Assembly (NCBI GenBank): GCA_946612175.1
Contig: CAMOEO010000004.1
Location: forward strand, 1 to 25,867
Source: an uncultured Verrucomicrobiota bacterium
GTDB taxonomy: Bacteria > Verrucomicrobiota > Kiritimatiellia > RFP12 > UBA3636
Reading direction: 5' to 3'
DNA: 25,867 bases
The notes beneath the pieces were generated by a model. It made no database searches, was not told where the DNA came from, and saw only the letters and a program-made list of their open reading frames with translations. Positions 1 to 6,370 of the stretch are shown piece after piece (position 1 is the first letter of the stretch; each line of letters opens with the position of its first letter). Made by a program: the position numbers and the translations under genes.

Positions 1-369
1 GGGCGCGACCTCGAGGGCGTGCGGCGCTGTGCGCTCGACGCCGTTTGGCGCGCCCAGGGCGGGGGCTGCGCCCCCGGCGTCCTCGGCGTCTGCATCGGCG
101 GCGACCGCGCCGGCGCGTACGCCTGCGCCAAGGAGCAGCTCCTGCGCCCGCTCGACGACGCCTCGCCCGACCCCGCGCTCGCCGACCTCGAGCGCCGTCT
201 GCTCGAGGAGGCCAACGCCCTCGGCATCGGCCCGATGGGGCTCGGCGGCCGCACGACGCTGCTCGGAGTCAAGATCGCCGCCCTTCCGCGCGTTCCCGCA
301 AGCTACTTCGTCACCATTGCCTACGGCTGCTGGGCGTGCCGCCGCGTCTCCGCGCCCCTTCCGCTCTAG
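1..369 (+). CDS. Fumarate hydratase class I, alpha subunit (3' part)
   Basis: This is the C-terminal part of an oxygen-sensitive [4Fe-4S] fumarase/tartrate dehydratase alpha subunit, which interconverts fumarate and malate in the cytoplasm. The reading frame is open from base 1, so the 5' end lies outside the window. The family blocks GVLGVCIGGDRAG, KEQL, LEEANALGIGPMGLGG, TTLLGVKIAALPRVPASYF and CWACRR are all visible. The protein stops a few residues after CWACRR, as in two-subunit enzymes. The beta domain of FumA-type fused enzymes is absent and no beta gene follows, so beta must lie upstream or elsewhere. The family assignment is secure; the split between fumarase and tartrate dehydratase cannot be made from this fragment. 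Confidence 0.9.
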   Translation, partial: GRDLEGVRRCALDAVWRAQGGGCAPGVLGVCIGGDRAGAYACAKEQLLRPLDDASPDPALADLERRLLEEANALGIGPMGLGGRTTLLGVKIAALPRVPASYFVTIAYGCWACRRVSAPLPL

Positions 370-397
370 CGCGCCTCGCGCGCGTGCTTGCTTTTCC

Positions 398-427
398 TTG
401 ACAAAAAGGCTCCGTTTCGGGCATGAT
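398..427 (+). promoter_or_regulatory. Sigma70-type promoter upstream of dnaN
   Basis: A perfect -35 hexamer TTGACA (398-403) is followed after 18 bases by CATGAT (422-427), which matches four of six -10 positions. It lies 29 bases after the fumarase stop and points toward dnaN. Transcription would start near 433-435 and give a leader of almost 290 bases that includes the TTGTCGACA cluster. The -35 is convincing; the -10 is approximate. Confidence 0.6.
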
Positions 428-492
428 ACACGCCCGCAAACCACCTGCGAAAGGACTCTTTCCGAATCCGATCCTCCCGTTGTGAACAGTTC

Positions 493-603
493 TGTCGACA
501 AGCCTGTCGCAACCCGTCGACAACCCGTCGGCAACCCCGCTCCCTGTCGACAACCCGACCTCCGCGAACAGCATCCCTTCAGGAAACCGACAGATTGTCG
601 ACA
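493..603. other. Candidate oriC: cluster of DnaA-box-like TTGTCGACA sites
   Basis: In the 353-base gene-free stretch before dnaN, the 9-mer TTGTCGACA occurs three times: 493-501 (minus), 545-553 (minus) and 595-603 (plus). Near copies lie at 515-523 (TTGTCGACG, minus) and 526-534 (TTGCCGACG, minus). It differs by one base from TTGTCCACA, the DnaA box form of GC-rich bacteria, and by two from TTATCCACA. A comparatively A/T-rich stretch (about 604-694) follows and could be the unwinding region. Location next to dnaN is a classic oriC context, but dnaA itself is not in view. The site is self-complementary around GTCGAC, so a repressor operator is an alternative. Confidence 0.5.
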
Positions 604-693
604 GATGTTCAGATTGAAAGAACAAGACTTGCATCGAAATCCGGAACTTCTCGACACCCCTACTAAGACCTCTTTTTGAACAAACAAAGGAAA

Positions 694-711
694 ACCCTTC
701 ACAGGAAGGGT
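694..711 (+). promoter_or_regulatory. Hairpin over the dnaN ribosome binding region
   Basis: ACCCTTC (694-700) and GAAGGGT (705-711) form a perfect 7-bp stem with the loop ACAG. The purine-rich right arm (GGAAGG) is the only Shine-Dalgarno-like sequence before the dnaN ATG at 723. If the hairpin forms in the mRNA it would hide that site. Its effect on translation is inference. Confidence 0.45.
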
Positions 712-722
712 GTGAACAAGCC

Positions 723-1823
723 ATGAAATTCAAGATCCACCAGTCGAACCTCCTCGAAGCCCTCAACGCGGTGCAGGGCGTCGTCGGTACGCGCGTGACG
801 CTGCCCGTTCTCTCCAACGTGCTCATCGCGGCCGAGGGGGAGGAGCTCGCGTTCACCACGACCGACTTCACGATCACCAAGCGCTGGACGTGCAAGGCCG
901 AGGTGACGGAGCCCGGCGCCGTGACGCTGCCCGTGAAGCGCCTCACCTCCATCGTCCGCGAGCTCTCCGACCAGATCGTCGAGGTCTCCTCCGTGCCGGG
1001 CCAGGACGACGCCGTGCGGCTGGTCTGCGGATCGTTCAAGTCGAAGATGTCGGGCATCGCCGCCAAGGAGTTCCCGAAGATCCCCGGCGCCGAGGACGGC
1101 CTGGTGTTCGCCCTCGACCAGGGGGTCCTCAAGGAGATGCTCCGCAAGACGTCCTACGCGGCCGCGACGGACGACGCCGCGCGCCCCGTCCTCACCGGCC
1201 TGCTGCTCTCCTTCGCCGAGGGCCGCCTCACCTGCGTGGCGACGGACGGCCGCCGCCTCGCCCTCGCCTGGTCGGAGCTGGAGTTCCCGCCCGAGAACGC
1301 CCGCGACGTCGTCCTTTCCCCGCGCACCGTCGCCGAGCTGCTCCGCTCGCTCGGGGACAAGGGCGAGATGAAGGTCGTCCTCAAGGACACGCAGATCCTC
1401 TTCGAATTCGGCGCTCTTTTCTTCAGCTCCAAGCTGCTCAACGGCGTCTATCCGAACTACAAGCAGGTCGTCTTCTCGGACTGCGACAACAAGATCTCCG
1501 TCAACCGCGAGGAGCTGCTCGCCACCCTGCGCCGCATCAACGTCACCACGACGCCCACCACCAACGCGATGCGCCTGCACTTCGAGAACAACCTGCTCTC
1601 CGTCGCGATCAAGGCGCCGGACATCGACGAGGCGACGGACACCGTCACCGTCAAGTACGACGGCGAGCCGCTCGAGGCGGTGTTCAACCCCGAGTACATG
1701 ATGGAGCCGCTCAAGAACCTCACGAGCGACACGGTCACGATCGAGCTCAACAACGGCTCGAGCCCCGGCCTCATCAAGGACGACTCGACGTTCCTCTACG
1801 TCATCATGCCGCTCCGCGTCTAG
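723..1823 (+). CDS. dnaN: DNA polymerase III beta subunit (sliding clamp)
   Basis: DnaN forms the ring-shaped dimer that tethers the replicative polymerase to DNA. The 366-aa length is normal. The sequence carries typical blocks of the three repeated domains: N-terminal MKFKIHQSNLLEALNAVQGVV with LPVLSNVLI, the middle VLTGLLLSFAEGRLTCVATDGRRLAL, and the C-terminal FNPEYMMEPLKNL followed by the terminal FLYVIMPLRV, which contributes to the partner-binding pocket. The start is fixed by homology to the family N-terminus. It is preceded by the candidate origin rather than dnaA, and no recF follows; the next gene is an unrelated oxidoreductase 49 bases downstream. Confidence 0.97.
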   Translation: MKFKIHQSNLLEALNAVQGVVGTRVTLPVLSNVLIAAEGEELAFTTTDFTITKRWTCKAEVTEPGAVTLPVKRLTSIVRELSDQIVEVSSVPGQDDAVRLVCGSFKSKMSGIAAKEFPKIPGAEDGLVFALDQGVLKEMLRKTSYAAATDDAARPVLTGLLLSFAEGRLTCVATDGRRLALAWSELEFPPENARDVVLSPRTVAELLRSLGDKGEMKVVLKDTQILFEFGALFFSSKLLNGVYPNYKQVVFSDCDNKISVNREELLATLRRINVTTTPTTNAMRLHFENNLLSVAIKAPDIDEATDTVTVKYDGEPLEAVFNPEYMMEPLKNLTSDTVTIELNNGSSPGLIKDDSTFLYVIMPLRV

Positions 1824-1872
1824 CGGCGCGCGCATCCCCCGCTTTCCCACCCCAACACGACAATCTTCGAGC

Positions 1873-3051
1873 ATGAAGAAGCAAGAGAAGAAGCTCACGG
1901 AAGTCCGGATCGGCGTCATCGGCGTCGGCAACATGGGCACCAGCCACATCTCCAACATCGAACGCGGCCTGATCAAGCGCGCCCGCCTCACGGCGATCTG
2001 CGACATCGTGCCGTCCAAGATGGACCGCTACGGCGACAAGTACCTCAAGTTCACCGACAGCCGCGCGCTCATCCGCTCGGGCGAGGTGGACGCGGTCATG
2101 ATCGAGACGCCCCACTACGACCACACGACGATCGGCATCGACGCCCTGACGCAGGGCATCCACACGCTCGTCGAGAAGCCCATCTCGGTCCACAAGGCAG
2201 ACTGCGAGCGCCTCATCGCCGCGCACAAGGACAGGAAGGTCGTCTTCTCCGCGATGTTCAACCAGCGCACCGACCCGCACTACATCAAGCTGCGCGAGAT
2301 CATCCAGAGCGGCCAGCTCGGCGAGATCACCCGCGTGAACTGGATCATCACGACCTGGTTCCGCCCCCAGGCCTACTACGACGGCGGCGGCTGGCGCGCG
2401 ACCTGGAAGGGCGAAGGCGGCGGCGTGCTCCTCAACCAGTGCCCGCACCAGCTCGACCTCATGCAGTGGCTCTTCGGCATGCCGAAGAAGGTCCGCGCGT
2501 TCGTCGGCATCGGCAAGTACCACAACATCGAGGTGGACGACATGGTCACGGCCTACCTCGAGTACCCGAACGGCGCGACAGGCGTCTTCGTCACCACCAC
2601 CGGCGAGGCCCCCGGCACCAACCGCCTCGAGGTCTGCGGCGACCGCGGCAGGATCGTCGTCGAGGACGGCAAGATCACCTGGACGCGCAACACGGTCGGC
2701 CAGAAGGAGTTCCTCCAGACCGCGCAGTCGATGTTCGGCACGCCCGAGACGTGGAAGATCGAGATTCCCGCCAACGGCAACGGCCCGCAGCACGTCGGCA
2801 TCCTGCAGAACTTCGTCGACGCGATCCTCGACGGCACGCCGCTCATCGCGCCGGCCGAGGAGGGCATCAACTCCGTCGAGCTCGGCACGTCGATGCTCTT
2901 CTCGTCCTTCAAGGACAGGACCGTGGAGCTCCCGCTCGACGGCAAGGCCTACGAGAAGATGCTCAAGGGCCTCATCAAGAACTCGAAGTTCGAGAAGAAG
3001 GTCCGCGAGGTGGCGATGGCCGACATGTCGGCCTCGTTCACGAAGGCGTAG
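1873..3051 (+). CDS. Gfo/Idh/MocA family NAD(P)-dependent oxidoreductase
   Basis: This 392-aa protein has the architecture of glucose-fructose oxidoreductase/inositol dehydrogenase enzymes, which oxidise or reduce sugars, inositols or related polyols. The Rossmann nucleotide-binding motif GVGNMG lies at residues 17-22 and the family EKP motif at 101-103 (EKPIS). A second conserved region GGGVLLNQCPHQLDLMQWLFG contains the catalytic-type His/Asp segment. The C-terminal domain carries the expected beta-sheet core and the usual LGTSMLFSSFKDRTVELPLD ending. The substrate cannot be told from sequence. The YhcH-type gene 66 bases downstream suggests amino-sugar or sugar-derivative catabolism (inference). 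No clear Shine-Dalgarno sequence precedes the ATG. Confidence 0.92.
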   Translation: MKKQEKKLTEVRIGVIGVGNMGTSHISNIERGLIKRARLTAICDIVPSKMDRYGDKYLKFTDSRALIRSGEVDAVMIETPHYDHTTIGIDALTQGIHTLVEKPISVHKADCERLIAAHKDRKVVFSAMFNQRTDPHYIKLREIIQSGQLGEITRVNWIITTWFRPQAYYDGGGWRATWKGEGGGVLLNQCPHQLDLMQWLFGMPKKVRAFVGIGKYHNIEVDDMVTAYLEYPNGATGVFVTTTGEAPGTNRLEVCGDRGRIVVEDGKITWTRNTVGQKEFLQTAQSMFGTPETWKIEIPANGNGPQHVGILQNFVDAILDGTPLIAPAEEGINSVELGTSMLFSSFKDRTVELPLDGKAYEKMLKGLIKNSKFEKKVREVAMADMSASFTKA

Positions 3052-3066
3052 TCCGCGATGTTCCGC

Positions 3067-3099
3067 CGGGGCGGCGCGGCGATCCGCCGCGCCGCCCCG
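3067..3099. terminator. Perfect 15-bp GC-rich hairpin between two genes
   Basis: Arms 3067-3081 and 3085-3099 are perfectly complementary around a 3-base loop (ATC), all G/C in the stem. It begins 16 bases after the oxidoreductase stop and ends 19 bases before the next ATG. No T-run follows, so a classical intrinsic terminator is not fully met. It may act as an mRNA 3' end stabiliser, attenuator or repeat element. A related shorter core (GGCGGCGATCCGCCGCC) recurs near 3630-3650, in the leader of the outer-membrane-type gene. Confidence 0.5.
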
Positions 3100-3117
3100 T
3101 CTCGTCCCGCTCCCGCC

Positions 3118-3573
3118 ATGGTTCTCGACCGCCTGTCCGAATCCTTCCGCTACGAAGCGCTCGGGCCCGGCTTCGCCGCGGCCTTCGCGTGGCTTCGCCG
3201 CCACGGCGCGACGGCCGCGGGGGCCCCCGTCGCGGTCGACGACGACCGCGTCGTCGCGCGCCCCGGCGCCTACGAGACGCATCCGCGCGACCCCGAGCGC
3301 TTCGAATGCCACCGCCGCTACGCCGACGTGCAGTTCGTCGCGGAGGGCGAGGAGTTCGTCGAGGTCGCCCCTCCGGACGCCCTGCGCCCCGTCGCGCCCT
3401 ACGACCCGGCCGGCGACATCGCCTGGTTCGCGGCGGACGAGCCGCGCGAGGCCGTCTTCCTCCCCGCCGGCTCCTTCCTCGTCCTCTGGCCGCACGAGGC
3501 CCACCAGCCCGGCCTCTCCGGCCCCGGCGGCCCGTGTTCCGTGCGCAAGGTGGTCGTGAAGGTCCTCCTGTAG
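3118..3573 (+). CDS. YhcH/YjgK/YiaL family protein (cupin-like, sugar anomerase type)
   Basis: This 151-aa protein matches the YhcH/YjgK/YiaL (DUF386) family of small cupin-like proteins. Its E. coli member YhcH (NanQ) is a sialic acid anomerase. Visible family signatures are the ETHPRDPERFECHRRYADVQF block with metal-site-like His residues, the following EGEEFVEVAP, and the C-terminal LWPHEAHQPGL with the VRKVVVKV ending. The frame is open further upstream, but the ATG at 3118 gives the family N-terminus (VLDRLSES); upstream codons fall in the hairpin. The leader is pyrimidine-rich with no Shine-Dalgarno. The neighbouring MocA-type oxidoreductase fits a shared role in sugar-derivative metabolism. 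The actual substrate is unknown. Confidence 0.85.
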   Translation: MVLDRLSESFRYEALGPGFAAAFAWLRRHGATAAGAPVAVDDDRVVARPGAYETHPRDPERFECHRRYADVQFVAEGEEFVEVAPPDALRPVAPYDPAGDIAWFAADEPREAVFLPAGSFLVLWPHEAHQPGLSGPGGPCSVRKVVVKVLL

Positions 3574-3591
3574 CGCGGACGGAACCGCGAA

Positions 3592-3620
3592 TTGACTTCG
3601 TCCCCCCGTTCTGCTAGGCT
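3592..3620 (+). promoter_or_regulatory. Sigma70-type promoter for the outer-membrane-type gene
   Basis: TTGACT (3592-3597) and TAGGCT (3615-3620) are separated by 17 bases, the optimal spacing. The predicted start is near 3627, leaving a leader of about 40 bases that contains a small GGCGG/CCGCC hairpin and the AAGGAA Shine-Dalgarno sequence before the ATG at 3667. Confidence 0.7.
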
Positions 3621-3666
3621 CGGTGGCGTGGCGGCGATCCGCCGCCGAAACGAAAGGAACCCCGCC

Positions 3667-4329
3667 ATGAAACGCCTGCTTCCCCTTCTCTCCTGCGCGC
3701 TGCTCGCCGCCGCCGCGTCCTCGGCCTTCGGCCAGGAGCCCGGCTCCGGCCCCCGGTTCGGCTTCGAACTGCGCTTCGGAGGCGTCGCCCTGGACGACGA
3801 CGGCTGGGACGATTCCGTCGGGGGCTTCGGCGACGTCGGCCTGACGGTCTGGGATTCGTCGGAAACCTTCGGCCTCTGGCTCGGCGTCGGCGGCCAGGGC
3901 GCCTCCTACGTCTGGGAGGACGACTGGGGCGAGGTCGAGAGCGACCTCCTCGCCGTTCCGTTCGGTGCCTCGGTCCTGCTCCGCTGCGATCTGGGCGGAG
4001 GGGTCGCCCTGCGCGCGGAGGCGGGCGCCCGCTACGTCTCCATGGACGTCGACGACTGGGACGACGAAGACTACCGCCACCGCCATCGCCGCCGGTACGG
4101 CGACTGGGATCGCTACTACCATCCGGACCGCTACCTCGACGTCGACGACACCTCGCTCGCCGTCGCCGCGCTGCAGCTCGAGTTCGACCTCGCCCCCGCG
4201 CGCATCGCCGTGGGCGGCGGCTACCAGTTCGACCTCGGCAAGCCCGACCTCTCCTATCTCGACGAGACCATCGCCGAGATCGATCTCTCGGGCGCGATCT
4301 TCTTCCTCTCCGTCGGAGTCGTCTTCTAG
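3667..4329 (+). CDS. Secreted outer-membrane beta-barrel-type protein
   Basis: A 220-aa protein with a clear signal peptide (MKRLLPLLSCALLAAAASSA, cleavage near AFG/Q at 22-23). The mature part alternates polar and hydrophobic residues and ends in a beta-rich stretch with a C-terminal Phe (FFLSVGVVF), the usual ending of outer-membrane beta-barrels. A segment around residues 125-157 is extremely rich in Asp, Trp, Tyr, His and Arg (for example DDWDDEDYRHRHRRR), likely an exposed loop and possibly metal- or polyanion-binding. AAGGAA sits 10 bases before the ATG. It has its own promoter. Function is unknown; the barrel assignment is inferred from pattern, not from recognised homology. Confidence 0.75.
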   Translation: MKRLLPLLSCALLAAAASSAFGQEPGSGPRFGFELRFGGVALDDDGWDDSVGGFGDVGLTVWDSSETFGLWLGVGGQGASYVWEDDWGEVESDLLAVPFGASVLLRCDLGGGVALRAEAGARYVSMDVDDWDDEDYRHRHRRRYGDWDRYYHPDRYLDVDDTSLAVAALQLEFDLAPARIAVGGGYQFDLGKPDLSYLDETIAEIDLSGAIFFLSVGVVF

Positions 4330-4361
4330 CGCTCCCGTCCGTCCGAGAAGCGTCCCGCGCG

Positions 4362-5546
4362 ATGCCGGACACCGATTCCACGCCCCTGCGGGCCGCCGGA
4401 GGAACGCCGCCCGCGGCGGCGGAGCGCCGCCCCGCGCGCCTGCCCGGCGTGGACATGGCCCGCGTCGTCGCCATCGCGCTGGTCTGCCTCGTGCACGTGG
4501 TCAAGGCGGGGGGCGTCGAGTCCGTGGCGGGGCGGAGCGTCGTCGGAGCGTACGAGACGCAGCTGCTGTGCGCGCTGGGCTACGTCTCCGTGGATCTCTT
4601 CGCGCTCGTGTCCGGCTACCTGCTTGCCCGGACGCGCTCGTTCCGCGCGGGACGCTTCCTTCGCCTGTACGCCGACGTATGGACCGTCGGCCTGCTGTCG
4701 GCGCTCGTCGCGTCGCATGTCACGGGCGTCGCGCTCCACGCCGGGGACTGGCGCGGCATCGCCTTCCCGATGACGCGCCGGGCCTACTGGTATTTCTCCG
4801 CCTACGCCGGCATGTATCCCTTCGTACCGCTGCTCGCCGCGGGCATGGCGTCGGTGTCCCGGCGAACGCTGCTCGCCGCCACGCTGGCCGCGCTGGCGCT
4901 CTTCAGCCTTCCCGTCCTCTACGACTTCGAGGATCCGTTCGTCCTGAAGCGCGGGTATTCGTCCCTCTGGCTTCTCGCGCTCTTCCTCGCCGGCGCCCAT
5001 CTGCGGCTGCACGTGCCGCCGGCGAAGCGTCCGTGGACCTGTCTGGCCGGCGTCTTCGCATGCGCGGCGTGGACCGTGGCGTTCTTCGCTCTGGAGCGCA
5101 ACGTCCCGTGGGTCGACCGGACGTTCGGCCCGAAGAATCCGTTCCTGACCTACCTTTCCCCGACGACGGTCGGCGGAGCGTTCCTTCTGCTGCGCTATTT
5201 CGTCTCGCGGCCGTGGCGGCCTGACGGCGCCGCGGCGCGCCTCGCGGCGTTCCTCGCGCCGGCGGCGTTCGGCGTGTACCTCTGGCAGACGCAGCCCTTC
5301 GTCTTCCGCAACCTGTTCGAGGGGTCGTTCCGCCGTCTCGGCGCGCTGCCCTGGCCGATCCTTCCGTGGGCCGTCCTGGGCGCGGCGCTCGGGCTGTTCC
5401 TCGCGCTCGCCCTTCTCGAGAAGGCGCGCCTCCGGCTCTTCGACCGCGCCGCGCGGCACGTGGCGGCGGCCTGGCGCCGGCGGCGCCAGGCCGCGTCCCT
5501 ACCCCCGGAGCGCGGCGCGGACGGCGGCGACGTCGTGGACGCGTAG
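4362..5546 (+). CDS. Membrane acyltransferase, acyltransferase-3 (OafA-like) family
   Basis: A 394-aa integral membrane protein with about ten hydrophobic segments. The first carries the acyltransferase-3 signature D-x2-R-x10-H (D31, R34, H45: VDMARVVAIALVCLVH), whose His is essential in characterised relatives. These enzymes transfer acetyl or other acyl groups to sugars of lipopolysaccharide, exopolysaccharide or peptidoglycan at the inner membrane. The first 30 residues are a Pro/Ala-rich cytoplasmic tail. The last 16 codons run into the convergent folP gene, giving a 48-bp overlap of 3' ends. A palindrome CTGGCGCC/GGCGCCAG lies in the 3' coding end (5471-5489) and could end transcription. 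No promoter or Shine-Dalgarno is evident. The acceptor is unknown. Confidence 0.83.
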   Translation: MPDTDSTPLRAAGGTPPAAAERRPARLPGVDMARVVAIALVCLVHVVKAGGVESVAGRSVVGAYETQLLCALGYVSVDLFALVSGYLLARTRSFRAGRFLRLYADVWTVGLLSALVASHVTGVALHAGDWRGIAFPMTRRAYWYFSAYAGMYPFVPLLAAGMASVSRRTLLAATLAALALFSLPVLYDFEDPFVLKRGYSSLWLLALFLAGAHLRLHVPPAKRPWTCLAGVFACAAWTVAFFALERNVPWVDRTFGPKNPFLTYLSPTTVGGAFLLLRYFVSRPWRPDGAAARLAAFLAPAAFGVYLWQTQPFVFRNLFEGSFRRLGALPWPILPWAVLGAALGLFLALALLEKARLRLFDRAARHVAAAWRRRRQAASLPPERGADGGDVVDA

Positions 5547-6323
5547 CAGCGCCGCGCCCGCGCGGACGGCCTCGGCGCAGAAGAGGGCGGTGGCGCGGTC
5601 GGGGTCGCCCGCCGCCTCCGGGTATTGCGCGCGGAGGAAATGCTTGCGCGAGGGGCCGACGAGGAGCGGGGCGGGGGCGCAGGCGTCGACGATGCCGGCG
5701 AGGCCGCGGAGGACCTCGGCGTTGTCGCCGTGGCGGAGGCCGAAGCCGAATCCGGGATCGAGGCAGATCGCGGAGGGCTCGATCCCGGCGGCGAGGGCGG
5801 CGGCGCGGAAGCCCAGCAGCCCCCGCGCGACCCAGTCGGCGAGACCGCCGGGCGCGGCGGCGCGCGGACGGGCGCCGACGTGCTCGCGCCAGCCGTTCAT
5901 GAGGACGACGCCCGCGCCGGCGTCGCGCACGAGCGCCGCCATGGCGGGGTCCTCGAACGAGGAGACGTCGTTCACGACGGCGGCGCCCGCGTCGAGCGCG
6001 GCGCGGGCGACCGCGGCCTTGCGGGTATCGACGGAGAGGGTCGCGGAAGGGAACGCCGCGCGCACCGCGCGCAGGACGGGCAGGAGGCGGCGCTCCTCCT
6101 CGTCGGCGGGGACGGGGGCGAAGCCGGGGCGCGTCGACTCGGCGCCGAGGTCGAGGCCGTCCGCGCCGTCCGCGAGGAGGCGCGCGGCCTGCGCGACGGC
6201 GGCGGCGGGGTCGCGGAACCGGCCTCCGTCGGAGAACGAGTCGGGCGTGGCGTTGAGGATGCCGAGCAGCGCGGGGCGGCCCTCGGCCGCGGCGCGCGGG
6301 AAGAATCGCTCCAGGAAGGTCAT
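5499..6323 (-). CDS. folP: Dihydropteroate synthase
   Basis: FolP condenses hydroxymethyl-dihydropterin pyrophosphate with p-aminobenzoate in folate synthesis. The 274-aa length is normal. Diagnostic blocks are present in order: GILNATPDSFSDGG, GADGLDLGAESTRPG, SVDTRK, VVNDVSS, LDPGFGFG, and GPSRKHF with the C-terminal LLRVHDV. In the loop usually read as LMH the sequence is LMNGWREH, so the His is displaced by three to four residues. The start at 6323 fits the family N-terminus. The gene lies 47 bases downstream of the large lipoprotein-like gene on the same strand and is probably cotranscribed from 11290. No Shine-Dalgarno is seen; the leader is C-rich. It overlaps the acyltransferase 3' end by 48 bp. 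Confidence 0.95.
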   Translation of the reverse strand: MTFLERFFPRAAAEGRPALLGILNATPDSFSDGGRFRDPAAAVAQAARLLADGADGLDLGAESTRPGFAPVPADEEERRLLPVLRAVRAAFPSATLSVDTRKAAVARAALDAGAAVVNDVSSFEDPAMAALVRDAGAGVVLMNGWREHVGARPRAAAPGGLADWVARGLLGFRAAALAAGIEPSAICLDPGFGFGLRHGDNAEVLRGLAGIVDACAPAPLLVGPSRKHFLRAQYPEAAGDPDRATALFCAEAVRAGAALLRVHDVAAVRAALRG

Positions 6324-6370
6324 GGGCGGCGCGGGCAGCCGGGGACGGAACGGACGGGGGCGCCCCCGCG

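Noticed and set aside
1859..1872. A fourth leaderless promoter (GACAAT eight bases before ATG 1873)
   Set aside because: There is no recognisable -35 and the -10 match is weak, so it is not counted with the three convincing cases.
1804..4122. Long minus-strand open frame of 772 codons opposite the oxidoreductase genes
   Set aside because: It is antisense to three well-supported genes and consists of low-complexity Ala/Arg/Val/Asp sequence typical of GC-rich shadows.
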